64,000 bases of DNA, taken from contig NZ_BBCB01000001.1 of the NCBI RefSeq assembly GCF_001311825.1, positions 1-64,000 on the forward strand, given 5' to 3'. The position numbers and the translations under genes were made by a program. Below are positions 20,386 through 30,002 of the stretch, one piece after another. The notes beneath the pieces are model-generated. The model searched no databases. It worked only from the letters and a program-made list of their open reading frames with translations, and had not been told where the DNA came from. Positions within the stretch are counted from its first letter, which is position 1. Each line of letters opens with the position of its first letter. This DNA comes from Salidesulfovibrio brasiliensis JCM 12178 (lineage in GTDB: Bacteria > Desulfobacterota > Desulfovibrionia > Desulfovibrionales > Desulfovibrionaceae).

Positions 20386-21690
20386 TTAGGATTCGTTCCT
20401 TTTGTCGATGATGCGCTTGGCCTTGCCGACCGATCGCTCGATGCCCTTGGGCTCCACCAGCTTGCACCGGACGGATACGCCGAGGAATTCCTTGATGTTC
20501 TTTTGTACCTTGGATTCAAGGCGTTGTAAATTCTTGATCTCGTCGGAGAACACGGACTCGTTGACCTCCACGTTGACCGTGAGGATGTCGAGGTTACCGT
20601 GGCGTTCCACGATGAGCTGGTAGTGCGGGGTCAGGCCGTCGGTTTCGATGAGGATGGATTCGATCTGGGACGGGAACACGTTGACGCCGCGAATGATGAG
20701 CATGTCGTCGCTGCGGCCGGTGACGCGCTGCATCCGGGCTGTGGTGCGGCCGCATTTGCAGGGTGCGACGTTCAGCGAGGTCAGGTCGCGTGTGCGGTAG
20801 CGGATCAGGGGGATGGCTTCCTTGGTCAGCGTGGTGATGACCAGTTCGCCGGTTTCGCCCGGGGGCAGCGGCTCGCCGGTTTCGGGGTCGATGATTTCCA
20901 CGAGGAAGTGGTCTTCCATCATGTGCAGGCCGTCCTGCGCCTCATGGCACTCGATGCCCACGCCCGGTCCCATGATCTCGGAGAGCCCGTAGATGTCGAT
21001 GGCGGTGATGGCGAGGCGGTTCTCGATGTCGCGACGCATCTCTTCGGTCCACGGTTCGGCTCCGAAGATGCCGATACGAAGGGGAAGTTTCTTTACGTCG
21101 ATGCCCATTTCCTCTGCGGTTTCCGCGAGGAACAGGCTGTAGGAGGGCGTGCAGCAGATCACATCGGGCTGGAAGTCGCGCAACAGCATGGCCTGCCTTC
21201 GGGTGCCGCCGCCGGAGATGGGGACCACGGCGCCGCCGAGCTCCTCGGCACCGTAGTGCGCGCCGAGACCGCCGGTGAACAGGCCGTAGCCGTAGGCGTT
21301 GTGGATCATGTCCTGCGGCGTGGCACCAGCGGCCATGAAGCTGCGGGCCATGAGCCGGGCCCAGTTCTTGATGTCGCGCTTGGTGTAGCCGACCACGGTG
21401 GCCTTGCCCGTCGTGCCCGAGGAGGAGTGAATGCGCACGATGTTGTCGCGGCTGACCGCGAACATGCCGAAGGGGTAGTGATTGCGGAGGTCCTGCTTTT
21501 CGGTGAAGGGCAGGTGCCTGATGTCTTCGAGGCTCTTGATATCGGCCGGGGTGATGTTTCGCTCTTCGAAGCGTTTCTTGTAGAACGGCACGTTGTGATA
21601 CACGCGTTCACAGAGCGATTTGAGCCGGGTGAGCTGGAGCTCCCGCAGTTCTTCCCTTGGCAGGGTCTCAAGGTCTTGGTCCAGAATCAT
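20386..21690 (-). CDS. paaK: Phenylacetate--CoA ligase-type enzyme
   Basis: ANL-superfamily AMP-forming ligase of 434 residues making aryl-acetyl-CoA from the acid, ATP and CoA. Motifs: [16 protein letters not shown] (about residues 87-102) for [15 protein letters not shown] (about residues 235-246), [10 protein letters not shown], and [19 protein letters not shown] (about residues 329-347) at the hinge into the C-terminal domain. Anaerobes can use such ligases with indolepyruvate ferredoxin oxidoreductase run in reverse to take up aryl acids into aromatic amino acids. The Phe leader upstream and the ACT gene downstream fit that role better than catabolism. A GGAGG-type site lies just before the ATG. 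Confidence 0.93.
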   Translation of the reverse strand: MILDQDLETLPREELRELQLTRLKSLCERVYHNVPFYKKRFEERNITPADIKSLEDIRHLPFTEKQDLRNHYPFGMFAVSRDNIVRIHSSSGTTGKATVVGYTKRDIKNWARLMARSFMAAGATPQDMIHNAYGYGLFTGGLGAHYGAEELGGAVVPISGGGTRRQAMLLRDFQPDVICCTPSYSLFLAETAEEMGIDVKKLPLRIGIFGAEPWTEEMRRDIENRLAITAIDIYGLSEIMGPGVGIECHEAQDGLHMMEDHFLVEIIDPETGEPLPPGETGELVITTLTKEAIPLIRYRTRDLTSLNVAPCKCGRTTARMQRVTGRSDDMLIIRGVNVFPSQIESILIETDGLTPHYQLIVERHGNLDILTVNVEVNESVFSDEIKNLQRLESKVQKNIKEFLGVSVRCKLVEPKGIERSVGKAKRIIDKRNES

Positions 21691-21718
21691 CTCTCCTCCT
21701 TCGGTTTATGAAAAAGAA

Positions 21719-21748
21719 AAAGGCCGCGGGTCGGAACCCGTGGCCTTT
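21719..21748 (-). terminator. Attenuator terminator in the paaK leader
   Basis: On the minus strand aaaggccacgggt pairs with acccgcggccttt (13 positions, one A-C mismatch) around a TCCG loop, followed by ttctttttc. It lies between the Phe-rich leader peptide and paaK, 28 bases before the paaK start, so read-through is needed to express paaK. Confidence 0.85.
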
Positions 21749-21786
21749 GAAGTCGATGCAGTCCGTCTTCCCGCTCCACGAGTTCC
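21733..21786 (-). promoter_or_regulatory. Antiterminator hairpin of the Phe attenuator
   Basis: Minus-strand ggaactcgtgg (21776-21786), right after the leader stop codon, can pair over all 11 positions (one G-U) with ccacgggttcc (21733-21743). The latter is the 5' arm of the terminator, so the two structures exclude each other. A ribosome stalled on Phe codons would leave this segment free to form the antiterminator. Confidence 0.75.
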
Positions 21787-21787
21787 C

Positions 21788-21838
21788 TCATGTCAGGCTC
21801 ATAAAGAAGAAAAAGACGGTAAAAAACTGTTTGAGCAT
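21788..21838 (-). CDS. Phenylalanine-rich leader peptide of the paaK attenuator
   Basis: A 16-codon open frame on the minus strand reading MLKQFFTVFFFFMSLT then TGA. Six of its 16 residues are Phe, including a run of four. An in-frame ATG four codons earlier (21850) is an alternative start; neither has a strong ribosome site, which is common for leaders. The stop is followed directly by the antiterminator segment and then the terminator hairpin. This is the plan of pheA/pheST leaders in other bacteria, here in front of an aryl-CoA ligase gene. Confidence 0.78.
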   Translation of the reverse strand: MLKQFFTVFFFFMSLT

Positions 21839-21979
21839 GAGAAGGTTCATGCAACAATCGGTGCTGCCGTGTCAAGAAGGAATTGCCCTGACTGCGGGCA
21901 AAGCGGCTTGTTTCATTCATGAAAGCCGCGTGCGGTTGCAGGAGTCGGCGCAATTCATTACAGTCGCGCAGGTTTGTTT

Positions 21980-22594
21980 ATGCTTGAAGATTTCATTGCA
22001 AAAGTACGCTCCAGCCGTTCGGTCAGGCGTTTCGACGAGTCCGAAAGGATCGGCGCGGATAGTCTGCGCGGTCTTGCCGAGGCCGCCCGGCAGACGCCTT
22101 CGGCCGGAAACCTCCAGCCCTTGCGGTATGTGCTTGTGTCTTCGGCCAATGCCTGTGAGCGGGTTTTTCCGTGCCTCGGCTGGGCCGCGTATCTCAAGGA
22201 TTGGAAAGGCCCGGAACCGGGCGAGCGGCCCACCGGGTACTTCATTATCTGTTCGGAAAAAGACGCAGCGGGCATGCCGCAGGTGGATGCCGGGATCGTG
22301 GCCCAGACGGTCATGCTCGGGGCCTCGGCAGCAGGGCTCGGAGCCTGCATCCTCGGCAGCGTGAACAGGGAAAAACTCGGAGAGGCACTTGACCTTCCCG
22401 ATGGAATGGACATTCTCTTCGTTGTCGCGCTCGGCAGACCGGCCGAGGAAGTCCGGCTCGAAGAGCTTTCCAAGGACGGCGATGTCAGGTATTGGCGCGA
22501 TGCGCAGGGCGTCCACCACGTACCCAAGCGAACGTACGACGATGTGGTCGTCGGCGAATATTTTGATGAACAGGAAAAGGAAAACACCGGATAA
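21980..22594 (+). CDS. Nitroreductase-family FMN oxidoreductase
   Basis: FMN-dependent NAD(P)H oxidoreductase fold, 204 aa. The N-terminal VRSSRSVRRFDESERI provides FMN phosphate contacts, AARQTPSAGNLQPLRYVLV (about residues 33-51) is the family's central signature, and GASAAGLGACILGSVNREKL is near residue 115. I chose ATG 21980 over an in-frame TTG six bases earlier. It is divergent from the paaK leader and only three bases before rsfS, so probably the first gene of the rsfS-gpmI operon. The natural substrate is unknown. Confidence 0.88.
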   Translation: MLEDFIAKVRSSRSVRRFDESERIGADSLRGLAEAARQTPSAGNLQPLRYVLVSSANACERVFPCLGWAAYLKDWKGPEPGERPTGYFIICSEKDAAGMPQVDAGIVAQTVMLGASAAGLGACILGSVNREKLGEALDLPDGMDILFVVALGRPAEEVRLEELSKDGDVRYWRDAQGVHHVPKRTYDDVVVGEYFDEQEKENTG

Positions 22595-22597
22595 CCG

Positions 22598-22975
22598 ATG
22601 AACAAAAAAAAGAAATTCAATGAAATTCCCGGCCCGGAAAAGGCCGCCCTGACCGCGCAGTGGCTGGTGGACAAGCAGGCTTCGCGCATTGTCCTTCTGG
22701 ACGTGCAGGGGCTTTGCTCCATCACGGACCACATCGTGGTTTGCTCCGCCCGCAGCGTGAAGCACGCCCAGTCGCTGGCCGACCATCTGCTTGAGAAATG
22801 CAACGAGGAAAATATAGAGTTTCTCGGCATGGAAGGACGATCCACTGGCGAATGGGTGCTCGTGGACATGAACGACGTCATCGTCCATATCTTCCAAAAC
22901 GATCTGCGTGACCACTACAATATCGAAGGCATGTGGTCCGAGGCCGAGCGCACCGATATCGCCGAGGAGGACTGA
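22598..22975 (+). CDS. rsfS: Ribosomal silencing factor RsfS
   Basis: Binds ribosomal protein L14 and blocks subunit joining when nutrients are low. The 125-aa product has the conserved DVQGLCSITDHIVVCSARSVKHAQ stretch (about residues 35-58, here with an extra Cys) and the C-terminal EWVLVDMNDVIVHIFQNDLRDHYNIEGMW, which is diagnostic. It is followed one base later by gpmI. In many Desulfovibrio relatives rsfS precedes gpmI, so context agrees. Confidence 0.94.
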   Translation: MNKKKKFNEIPGPEKAALTAQWLVDKQASRIVLLDVQGLCSITDHIVVCSARSVKHAQSLADHLLEKCNEENIEFLGMEGRSTGEWVLVDMNDVIVHIFQNDLRDHYNIEGMWSEAERTDIAEED

Positions 22976-22976
22976 T

Positions 22977-24509
22977 ATGCCCGCTCCCGTGAAGACCCTT
23001 CTGCTCATTCTTGACGGCTGGGGCATCGCCCCGGACTCTGAAGGCAACTGCGTGACCTGCGCCTGCACGCCGACCCTCGACGAGCTGGCGAAAACGTATC
23101 CCTCGACCGAGCTGGCCTGTTCCGGCCGCGCGGTGGGTCTTCCGGACGGATTCATGGGCAACTCCGAAGTCGGCCACATGAACATCGGCGCGGGCCGCGT
23201 CGTCTATCAGGACATGACCCGCATCGACATGTCCATCGATGACGGCAGCCTCTTTCGCAATCAGGTTCTCGTGGATCTCGCGGCCAAGGTCAGCGCCCGT
23301 TCCGGGCGGCTGCACCTCATGGGCCTCGTGTCCGATGGCGGCGTTCACAGCCACCAGAACCACATCTACGCCTTGCTTGATTTTGCCCGGCAGCAGGGGA
23401 TCAGAGAAGTGCTCGTCCATGCGTTCATGGACGGCCGCGACACCCCTCCCACCAGCGGGGCAGGGTACCTTGAACAGCTTGCGGACTTCATGAACGAGCA
23501 CGAAACCGGGGTCATCGCCTCGGTGACGGGCCGTTACTGGGCCATGGACCGCGACAAGCGTTACGAGCGCGTGGAGCAGGCCTGGAAGATGCTCGTGGAC
23601 GGCGACGGCATGATCGTGGACGATCCTGTCAAGGCGGTACGCGACGCGTATGAGGAAGGGAAAACCGACGAGTTCATCAAGCCGCGTCAGGTGGCTGGTG
23701 TGGACCATACGGTCCGGGACGGTGACGGCATCTTCTTCTTCAACTTCCGTGCTGACCGCGCCCGTGAGATTTGCACCGCGTTTTTCAGCAACTCTTTCGA
23801 CGAGTTCGAGCGCAAGTCCAGACCGGAGCTTGCAGGTTTCGCCACCATGACCCGTTACGAGTCGAGTTTTCCCATGCCCGTGGCGTTCCCGCCGGATTCC
23901 TACGAGCAGACGCTCGGCGAGGTGATTTCCAGCCTCGGCTGGAAGCAGCTTCGCATCGCGGAGACCGAGAAATACGCGCATGTTACCTATTTCCTGAACT
24001 GCGGCCGCGAGGAACCCTTTGACGGCGAAGACCGTGAGATGGTTCCCTCGCCGCGCGAAGTGGACACCTATGACCAGAAGCCGCAGATGAGCGCCGAGGA
24101 AGTGACCGAAAAGCTCGTGGCCCGTCTCCCGGAATACGACCTGTGCGTCTGCAACCTCGCAAACCTCGACATGGTCGGCCACACGGGCATCATCCCGGCA
24201 GCCACGCAAGCCTGTGAAGTGGTGGACGGATGCGTGGGCCGCATCGTCAAGGCCATGCTGGATCTGGGCGGGCAGGTGCTTCTGACCGCTGACCACGGCA
24301 ACGCAGAGGAAATGATTGACCAGAATGGCGGTCCGCAGACAGCCCATAGCACCAACCCGGTGCCGCTGCTCTTTATTTCCGGGACTCCCGATGCCTACAC
24401 GCTCTCGCCGGGCAAGCTCGGCGACATTGCTCCCACCATTCTCGACCTGCTCGGCGTGGACAAGCCGCAGGCCATGACCGGAAACAGCCTTATCACGGAG
24501 AAACAATGA
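22977..24509 (+). CDS. gpmI: 2,3-bisphosphoglycerate-independent phosphoglycerate mutase
   Basis: Glycolytic and gluconeogenic enzyme interconverting 3- and 2-phosphoglycerate with two Mn ions. I chose the ATG at 22977, preceded by gaggagga; the product begins MPAPVKTLLLILDGWGIAPD with the first metal Asp. The nucleophilic Ser is in MGNSEVGHMNIGAGR (about residue 60), and NFRADRARE, LANLDMVGHTG and LTADHGNAEEM supply further ligands. At 510 aa it is full length. It ends in an ATGA overlap with the zinc-ribbon gene. Confidence 0.96.
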   Translation: MPAPVKTLLLILDGWGIAPDSEGNCVTCACTPTLDELAKTYPSTELACSGRAVGLPDGFMGNSEVGHMNIGAGRVVYQDMTRIDMSIDDGSLFRNQVLVDLAAKVSARSGRLHLMGLVSDGGVHSHQNHIYALLDFARQQGIREVLVHAFMDGRDTPPTSGAGYLEQLADFMNEHETGVIASVTGRYWAMDRDKRYERVEQAWKMLVDGDGMIVDDPVKAVRDAYEEGKTDEFIKPRQVAGVDHTVRDGDGIFFFNFRADRAREICTAFFSNSFDEFERKSRPELAGFATMTRYESSFPMPVAFPPDSYEQTLGEVISSLGWKQLRIAETEKYAHVTYFLNCGREEPFDGEDREMVPSPREVDTYDQKPQMSAEEVTEKLVARLPEYDLCVCNLANLDMVGHTGIIPAATQACEVVDGCVGRIVKAMLDLGGQVLLTADHGNAEEMIDQNGGPQTAHSTNPVPLLFISGTPDAYTLSPGKLGDIAPTILDLLGVDKPQAMTGNSLITEKQ

Positions 24510-24748
24510 GCCAGAACAGTAAGCCCCTGACTCCGGTCAAGCCCCGGAGCATGGAGATCATATATCTTTACCCTTGCCCCCACTGTGGCCGCGAGGTCCC
24601 GCTGATCGCGCCAACGCGCCCGGCCATGGCCCAATGCGACGCTTGCCGCAAGAGTTTTCCCATCGTCCCGGTGGACGAAAAGGCCATCCGGTTTATCAAG
24701 ATCATGCACGACGGCGGCAAGGCGGGTATCGACCCCGATTTCATGTAG
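24506..24748 (+). CDS. 80-aa zinc-ribbon protein, unknown
   Basis: Overlaps gpmI by 4 bases, so it is translationally coupled. The sequence has a CPHC (about residues 24-27) and a CDAC (about residues 44-47) pair, a four-Cys zinc ribbon spaced about 17 residues, followed by RKSFPIVPVDEKAIRFIKIMHDGG. I know of no named family. A role in binding RNA, or as a small regulator of the upstream enzymes, is possible but not shown. A terminator follows. Confidence 0.7.
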   Translation: MSQNSKPLTPVKPRSMEIIYLYPCPHCGREVPLIAPTRPAMAQCDACRKSFPIVPVDEKAIRFIKIMHDGGKAGIDPDFM

Positions 24749-24772
24749 CGCCGTTCAGTGATGAATGACACA

Positions 24773-24797
24773 GGCACCCGCAAGGGTGCCTTTTTTT
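24773..24797 (+). terminator. Rho-independent terminator after the gpmI operon
   Basis: Seven-bp stem ggcaccc / gggtgcc with a GCAA tetraloop and seven T residues. Confidence 0.9.
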
Positions 24798-24850
24798 GGT
24801 CCGCTCCTTGCTCAATCGGGACAATCGACTGAGATACCCCGGAGGATAGC

Positions 24851-26542
24851 ATGGTCGGAAGTAAAGGAACTGTTCCTGTAATTGCAGCAAGTTGTGTCTT
24901 TTTGGGTGCCGGATTGGCCTTCCTTTTCCTCTTCTTTTTGGTTTCTGATGAATCGACGTTTTTGTCATCGCCGTTTGTGTTGGGTGGGGCGGGGATTGTA
25001 ATCATCGCCTCGTTTGGGGGCTTTGTAATGACGTATTTACGGAGCAGGCGAGGTGAGCGTCGCCTTGTCGCTTCGTTGGTTCGGCTGTCTGAAGGGTCGG
25101 AAAATCGCGGTGGCGGTCTTGGCTCTGATGACGAACTTGTTCAGTTGATTGACGAAGTTGTCAACAAACTTGAGAAGCTGAATGGGAGATGCAAATCCGC
25201 AGAGCACGAACTGCGCGAGTCCCGTGCCGGTGAACGTCAGGCCCGTGAACAGGTTCGGACCACCCGCGATCAGGCCGAAGCAGCACGGTGTCGTGGTCTG
25301 CTCTCTGCTTCGGAGACCATGGACCGCGCCCTGAACGGAATCCGTAATGAATCTTCGTCCTTGGAGTCCTCTATGGGCATGGCGGCTGACGGGGCTGCGA
25401 GCCAGCAGGAATATCTCGCGTCTGCGGCATCGGCCATGGAGGAGATGAACGCTTCCATCGGTGAAACCAGTGCGGCGGCTGAATCAGCAGCCCGTTCCGC
25501 TGAATCCGCGCGCGAGTGCGCGGAAAACGGTGCAGGACTGGTAGAGGAGACGCTCGGCGTTATCGACTCGCTGGCTTCGGACACGCGTGATCTGGCCGGG
25601 CGCGTGGAACGTCTCGGAACGCAGGCCGTGGGCGTTGGGAGCATCATCGACGTCATCACCGACATTGCGGACCAGACCAACCTTCTGGCGCTCAACGCGG
25701 CCATCGAGGCTGCGCGGGCCGGGGAGGCCGGGCGCGGGTTCGCGGTGGTGGCCGACGAGGTGCGTAAGCTTGCGGAAAAAACCATGCAGGCCACCAAGGA
25801 TGTCGGGGTCGAGATCGGCGGGATTCAGGAAGAGGTCAAGGCCACGGTCAGTGGCGTGGAATCTGCGCTTTCACGTGCGGAAAAAGCTGCGGACGTGGCC
25901 GGACGTTCCGGGGACGCCCTGCGCGAGATCGTGGAGCTTTCCACCGAGAGCTCCGGCCGGATCCGGGAGATCGCCGCTGCGTCCGTGCAGCAGAATAACG
26001 CCAGCGAAGAGCTCTCCAGAACCGTGACCGATGTTTCCGGTCTTTCCGAAAAGACCGCGGAAGCCATGGAAGGCTCGGCCTCTGCGCTCGGTTCGCTTGG
26101 CGAGCGCGTGGAGGACCTTTCGGGGCTCGTGGAAGCGTTCAGGCTCGTGGGCAACGGCAAGGCCGGAGCCGTGGTCAACGGGCTTGCCATGGACCGGGGT
26201 ATTCGTTCCGGCATTCGTGAAAACATGGAGGAATCGTTGGTTCGCGCCGCCAGGCAGAACGCGTTCGTGGAGCTTCTCTACGTCACGGACATGAAGGGCA
26301 GGCAGGTGGTCAGCAACATTGGTGGGGCGGACAGCGGTTTCAGCGTGGATACTTCCGCCATGGGCCGGGACTGGTCGGGCAAGCCGTGGTTTACGGGAGT
26401 GCTTGAAGACATGGCCATGTTCGTGTCCGACGTCTATGTGTCGGATGCATCCGGCGAGCGGTGCATTACCGTTTCAGCGCCGTATTATGCGGACTCGGGC
26501 GAACCCACCGGGGTCATCGCCGCCGATATCCGGCTCGGATGA
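24851..26542 (+). CDS. Methyl-accepting chemotaxis protein with C-terminal PDC/Cache-like domain
   Basis: Chemoreceptor of 563 aa. Two helices (about residues 7-30 and 44-62) are separated by only some 12 residues, so there is no periplasmic sensor. Next come a HAMP-like or linker region and a coiled coil (about residues 100-160), then the signalling hairpin with [22 protein letters not shown] (about residues 272-293) and [18 protein letters not shown]. After the signalling domain, about 95 residues ([13 protein letters not shown], then DWSGKPWF, then [21 protein letters not shown]) look like a PDC/Cache ligand-binding fold, placed in the cytoplasm. No che genes adjoin. Flanked by a terminator and by a zero-gap convergent neighbour. 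Confidence 0.88.
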   Translation: MVGSKGTVPVIAASCVFLGAGLAFLFLFFLVSDESTFLSSPFVLGGAGIVIIASFGGFVMTYLRSRRGERRLVASLVRLSEGSENRGGGLGSDDELVQLIDEVVNKLEKLNGRCKSAEHELRESRAGERQAREQVRTTRDQAEAARCRGLLSASETMDRALNGIRNESSSLESSMGMAADGAASQQEYLASAASAMEEMNASIGETSAAAESAARSAESARECAENGAGLVEETLGVIDSLASDTRDLAGRVERLGTQAVGVGSIIDVITDIADQTNLLALNAAIEAARAGEAGRGFAVVADEVRKLAEKTMQATKDVGVEIGGIQEEVKATVSGVESALSRAEKAADVAGRSGDALREIVELSTESSGRIREIAAASVQQNNASEELSRTVTDVSGLSEKTAEAMEGSASALGSLGERVEDLSGLVEAFRLVGNGKAGAVVNGLAMDRGIRSGIRENMEESLVRAARQNAFVELLYVTDMKGRQVVSNIGGADSGFSVDTSAMGRDWSGKPWFTGVLEDMAMFVSDVYVSDASGERCITVSAPYYADSGEPTGVIAADIRLG

Positions 26543-27432
26543 TTATTGTTTCCCGGTCTGCATCACCGCATTGCCCGCGATGATGAGGCCAAGCCCCGCG
26601 ATGGTGGAAAGGAGGATTTCCTCGCCGACGATGAAGTGGATGAGCACCAGCGAGAGGAACGGCGAGAGGAAGATAAGGTTTGCCACTCGCGCGTTGCCGC
26701 CGCCGTCGGGCAGGGAGGCGTGTTTCAGGGCCGCCAGCCAGAGGGCGAAGGTGATGCCCATTTCGAAGAATCCCACGTAGCGGAACCCAGCAGGGCGGGC
26801 CCGGTGAAGTCCGGAAGCCCGTCCGTCAGCAGGCAGGCCGCCAGAATCAGCGGAAACCCGGCAAGAAAATTGACCAGCAATCCGGCCACCGGGTCGCATT
26901 TGCTGTTGGTGTTGAATATCCAGTAGAGCGCCCATATCACGGTACTGAACAAAGCCAGCCCCACGCCGAGCGGGTCGGAGAATCGCATGCCCAGCAGATC
27001 GCCGTGGGTGGAGATCACGACCACGCCAAGATAGCTTATGAGGATGGCGGCCAGTTGGCGAAGAGTCATCTTTTGGCCGAGCAGCGGTATGGAGAGCAGG
27101 CTCAGGGTAACGGCCCATGTGTAGTTGAGCGGCTGGGCTTCCTGCGCGGGCAGCAGGTCGTACGCTTTGAATAGTATGAGGTAGTAGAGGAACGGATTCA
27201 GGATGCCCAGCAGGGCGGCCCGGAGCAGTTCGCGGCTGGACATTTTAAGAGTGTGCAGGCGCTTCTGGAAAGCGAGCACCCCGAAGAGTGCGACAATGGA
27301 TGCGGCGCAGCCTGCGAGCAGAAGCTGCGCGGGCGTGAGGTGTCTGAGGGAAATCTTGAAGGCCGAGGCCACGGTGGACCAGATGAGGACCGTGGACAGG
27401 CCGAAGGCCATGGCTTTGCCGCGATTGGTCAT
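26543..27432 (-). CDS. EamA/DMT-family transporter (frameshift near 26793)
   Basis: Drug/metabolite exporter type with two EamA repeats and about ten helices. The first part starts MTNRGKAMAFGLSTVLIWST and covers roughly 217 residues. It then shifts frame in the minus-strand ggttccgc, where one extra T restores GFRYVGFFEMGITFALWLA and the rest of the second repeat, ending GLGLIIAGNAVMQTGK. Restored length is 296 aa, typical of the family. It has no operon partner; the substrate is unknown. The break is most likely a sequence error. Confidence 0.85.
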
Positions 27433-27498
27433 GGACGCTCCGTGCGGTTTACAGGAATCCGTAATCGATAGCTTTTTTTTATTCGGTCACGCAAGAAA

Positions 27499-27534
27499 CA
27501 AAAAACCGCCCGGAGACTGGCATCTCCGGGCGGT
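27499..27534 (-). terminator. Rho-independent terminator after the LOG gene
   Basis: Perfect 12-bp stem accgcccggaga / tctccgggcggt, followed on the minus strand by a run of T. It serves the minus-strand LOG-family gene. Confidence 0.88.
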
Positions 27535-27557
27535 GGACAGTGTTGTTTCAGGTCGGC

Positions 27558-28214
27558 CTAGAGCACCACGTGCCGTTTGATGTGGCCCACGGCTTCCTTG
27601 ATGTCGTCGGTGACGATGAACAGGTCGAGGTCGTCCTTATGGCAGAATCCGTCCTTGACCAGTTTTTCCTTGAACCAGTCCACGAGCGGCCCCCAGAAGT
27701 CCGTGCCCATGAGCACGATGGGGAAGGGGCGGATGCGCTTGGTCTGGATAAGCACGAGCGCTTCGGAAAGCTCGTCGAGCGTGCCGTAGCCGCCGGGCAT
27801 GGCCACGTAGGCCATGGCGTACTTGATGAACATGAGCTTGCGGATGAAGAAGTAGCGGAAGGCGCACATGACATCCAGATACTCGTTGAAGTCCTGCTCC
27901 AGCGGCAAATGGATGTGCAGGCCGATGGACTCGCCCCCGGCTTCCTTGCAGCCCTTGTTGCCCGCCTCCATGAGGCCCGGGCCGCCGCCGGTGATGACCG
28001 AGAATCCTGCCTTGGCCAGCTCTGCCGAGAGTTCTTCGGTCTGCTTGTAGATTTCTTCCTCGGGACCGACGCGAGCCGAGCCGAAGACCGAGACGGCCGG
28101 GCCCACATCGTTCAGGGTGTCGAATCCGTCGACCACTTCCGACATGATTTTGAAAAGCCGCCATGACTCCTTCATGGACAGGTCGTCAATGAGATACTGT
28201 TTTGACCTCGGCAT
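27558..28214 (-). CDS. LOG-family protein (cytokinin riboside 5'-monophosphate phosphoribohydrolase type)
   Basis: Rossmann-like protein of 218 aa. Signatures: VSVFGSARVGPEEEIY (about residues 42-57), VITGGGPGLMEAGNKG (about residues 73-88) and the active-site PGGYGTLDELSE (about residues 140-151). Family members hydrolyse nucleoside 5'-monophosphates to base and ribose phosphate. They were named for plant cytokinin activation; bacterial roles vary. An aaggaga site precedes the ATG. It is divergent from the beta-CASP gene. Confidence 0.9.
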   Translation of the reverse strand: MPRSKQYLIDDLSMKESWRLFKIMSEVVDGFDTLNDVGPAVSVFGSARVGPEEEIYKQTEELSAELAKAGFSVITGGGPGLMEAGNKGCKEAGGESIGLHIHLPLEQDFNEYLDVMCAFRYFFIRKLMFIKYAMAYVAMPGGYGTLDELSEALVLIQTKRIRPFPIVLMGTDFWGPLVDWFKEKLVKDGFCHKDDLDLFIVTDDIKEAVGHIKRHVVL

Positions 28215-28392
28215 GGTTTCTCCTTGGAATGTCTATCGTTACTGTATTTGTAATGGATGGTTGCCTGATTTGCCGTTATGGTGCATGAACGGGAGCGCAA
28301 TCGGCGCTGCACGGTTGCAGGAGTAGCATTTAGCACTGAATTCCACAATCCGGAAGGGCGTTCTGACCCTTCCCGCGCGAGCGGAGATGACT

Positions 28393-29999
28393 ATGAAGAT
28401 TACGTTTATGGGGGCTGCACGTGAGGTCACCGGGTCCTGTTACATCCTTGAGAAAGAGGGTGTTCGATTTGCCATCGACTGTGGCCTGCATCAGGGCAAC
28501 AGGGAGATCGAGAAACGCAACAGGAATCTTGAGAGCTATGATTTCGAATCCCTTGATTTCATTCTCGTGACACACGCCCATATCGACCACAGCGGCCTGC
28601 TTCCCGCCGCCGTTGCCAAGGGGTACAAGGGCCCCATCTACATGACCGAGCCCACCAGCGACCTGTTGGACATCATGTTGCTCGACTCAGCGCATATTCA
28701 GGAGATGGAAGCGGAGTGGGCCAACCGCAAGCGGTCCCGAAAGGGCGAACCTGATGTGATCCCGCTCTACACCACCGCCGATGCCGAACTGACCGTGCCG
28801 CTCTTCAAGCCCGTCAAATACGGGCAGGCCATCGAACCGGCCGAGGGCATCTCCGTCACGTTCAAGAACGCCGGGCACATCCTCGGTTCGGCCTTCATCG
28901 AGGTCGAATACGAAGACGAGGGCAAGAGCACCAAGCTGGTCTTCTCCGGCGATCTCGGCCGCCCGGAACAACTCATTGTGCAGGACCCGAGCCTCGTGGA
29001 CTGTGCGGACTATCTTTTCCTCGAATCCACTTACGGAAACCGCGTCCACAAGGACGAACAGAATACCCTCGACGAGCTGGCCGAGGCCATCGCCTACAGC
29101 TACTCCAAGGGCGAAAAGGTCGTTATCCCGGCGTTTGCCGTGGAGCGTTCCCAGCAGATCATCTATTCCCTGTTCCTGCTCTACAAGAGCGGGCGTCTGC
29201 CCAAGGACATGCCGGTATATCTCGACAGCCCGCTGGCGATCCGCGCCACCGAGGTCTTCCGCAAGCATCCGGAGTTCTTTGACGAACAGACTATCGGGTA
29301 CATCAACAACGGCGAGCATCCGCTGGACCTGCCCAACCTGAAGTTCACGCTCTCCACCGACGAGTCCATCGCCATCAACAACACCCCCGGACCGGCCGTG
29401 GTCATTTCCGCAAGCGGCATGGCCAACGCGGGCCGCATCAAGCACCACCTGCGCCACAACCTCTGGCGTCCGGGTGCCAGTGTGATTTTCGTGGGGTACC
29501 AGGGTGTTGGTACGCTGGGTCGAAAAATCGTCAACGGTGCGGAAAAGATCAGGATTTTCAACGAAGAAGTGGCGGTGAACGCCAAGGTCTTCACCATCAA
29601 CGGGTTCTCCGGACACGCCGGGCAGGACGAGCTGCTTGAGTGGTTGGAGGGCATCCGCGACAAGCCGGTGAAAATCATCCTTGTGCATGGTGAGGAAAAG
29701 GCGCAGGATGCGCTCGCCGAACTGATCCGCGAGCGATTCGGGTTCGAGATTCATGTTCCCGAATACATGGAGGAATTGACCCTCGAACCGGTCGGGAGAT
29801 GGCTCCGGTGGTGGATGTCGCGGTTGCGCGCCCTCGTGTGGACTGGGATTTCCTGGTGGGCGATGCCGAGAACCTCTTCGCCGAATTCCGCAAGCGGCTT
29901 GAAGACGTCAAGGACCGCCCTTGGACCGAGCAGACCGAAGTGCGCGACCGGCTCATGGACATCAACCGCTCCATGGTGGAACTCATTTCGGAGATGTAG
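28393..29999 (+). CDS. MBL-fold beta-CASP RNA-processing-type hydrolase (frameshift near 29789)
   Basis: Metallo-beta-lactamase with a beta-CASP domain, like bacterial CPSF/YsgA-type RNA nucleases. I start at ATG 28393, which gives GGAG a 6-base spacing. Motifs: VTHAHIDHSGLLP (HxHxDH, about residues 60-72), GHILGSAFIEVE, FSGDLGRPEQLI, VISASGMANAGRIKHHL and FTINGFSGHAGQDELL (motif C His). The frame breaks in the G run of gtcgggagatgg; one extra G joins the C-terminal tail MAPVVDVAVARPRVDWDFLV to give 535 aa. Without this correction it looks falsely fused to rsmD. Confidence 0.87.
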
Positions 30000-30002
30000 G
30001 CC

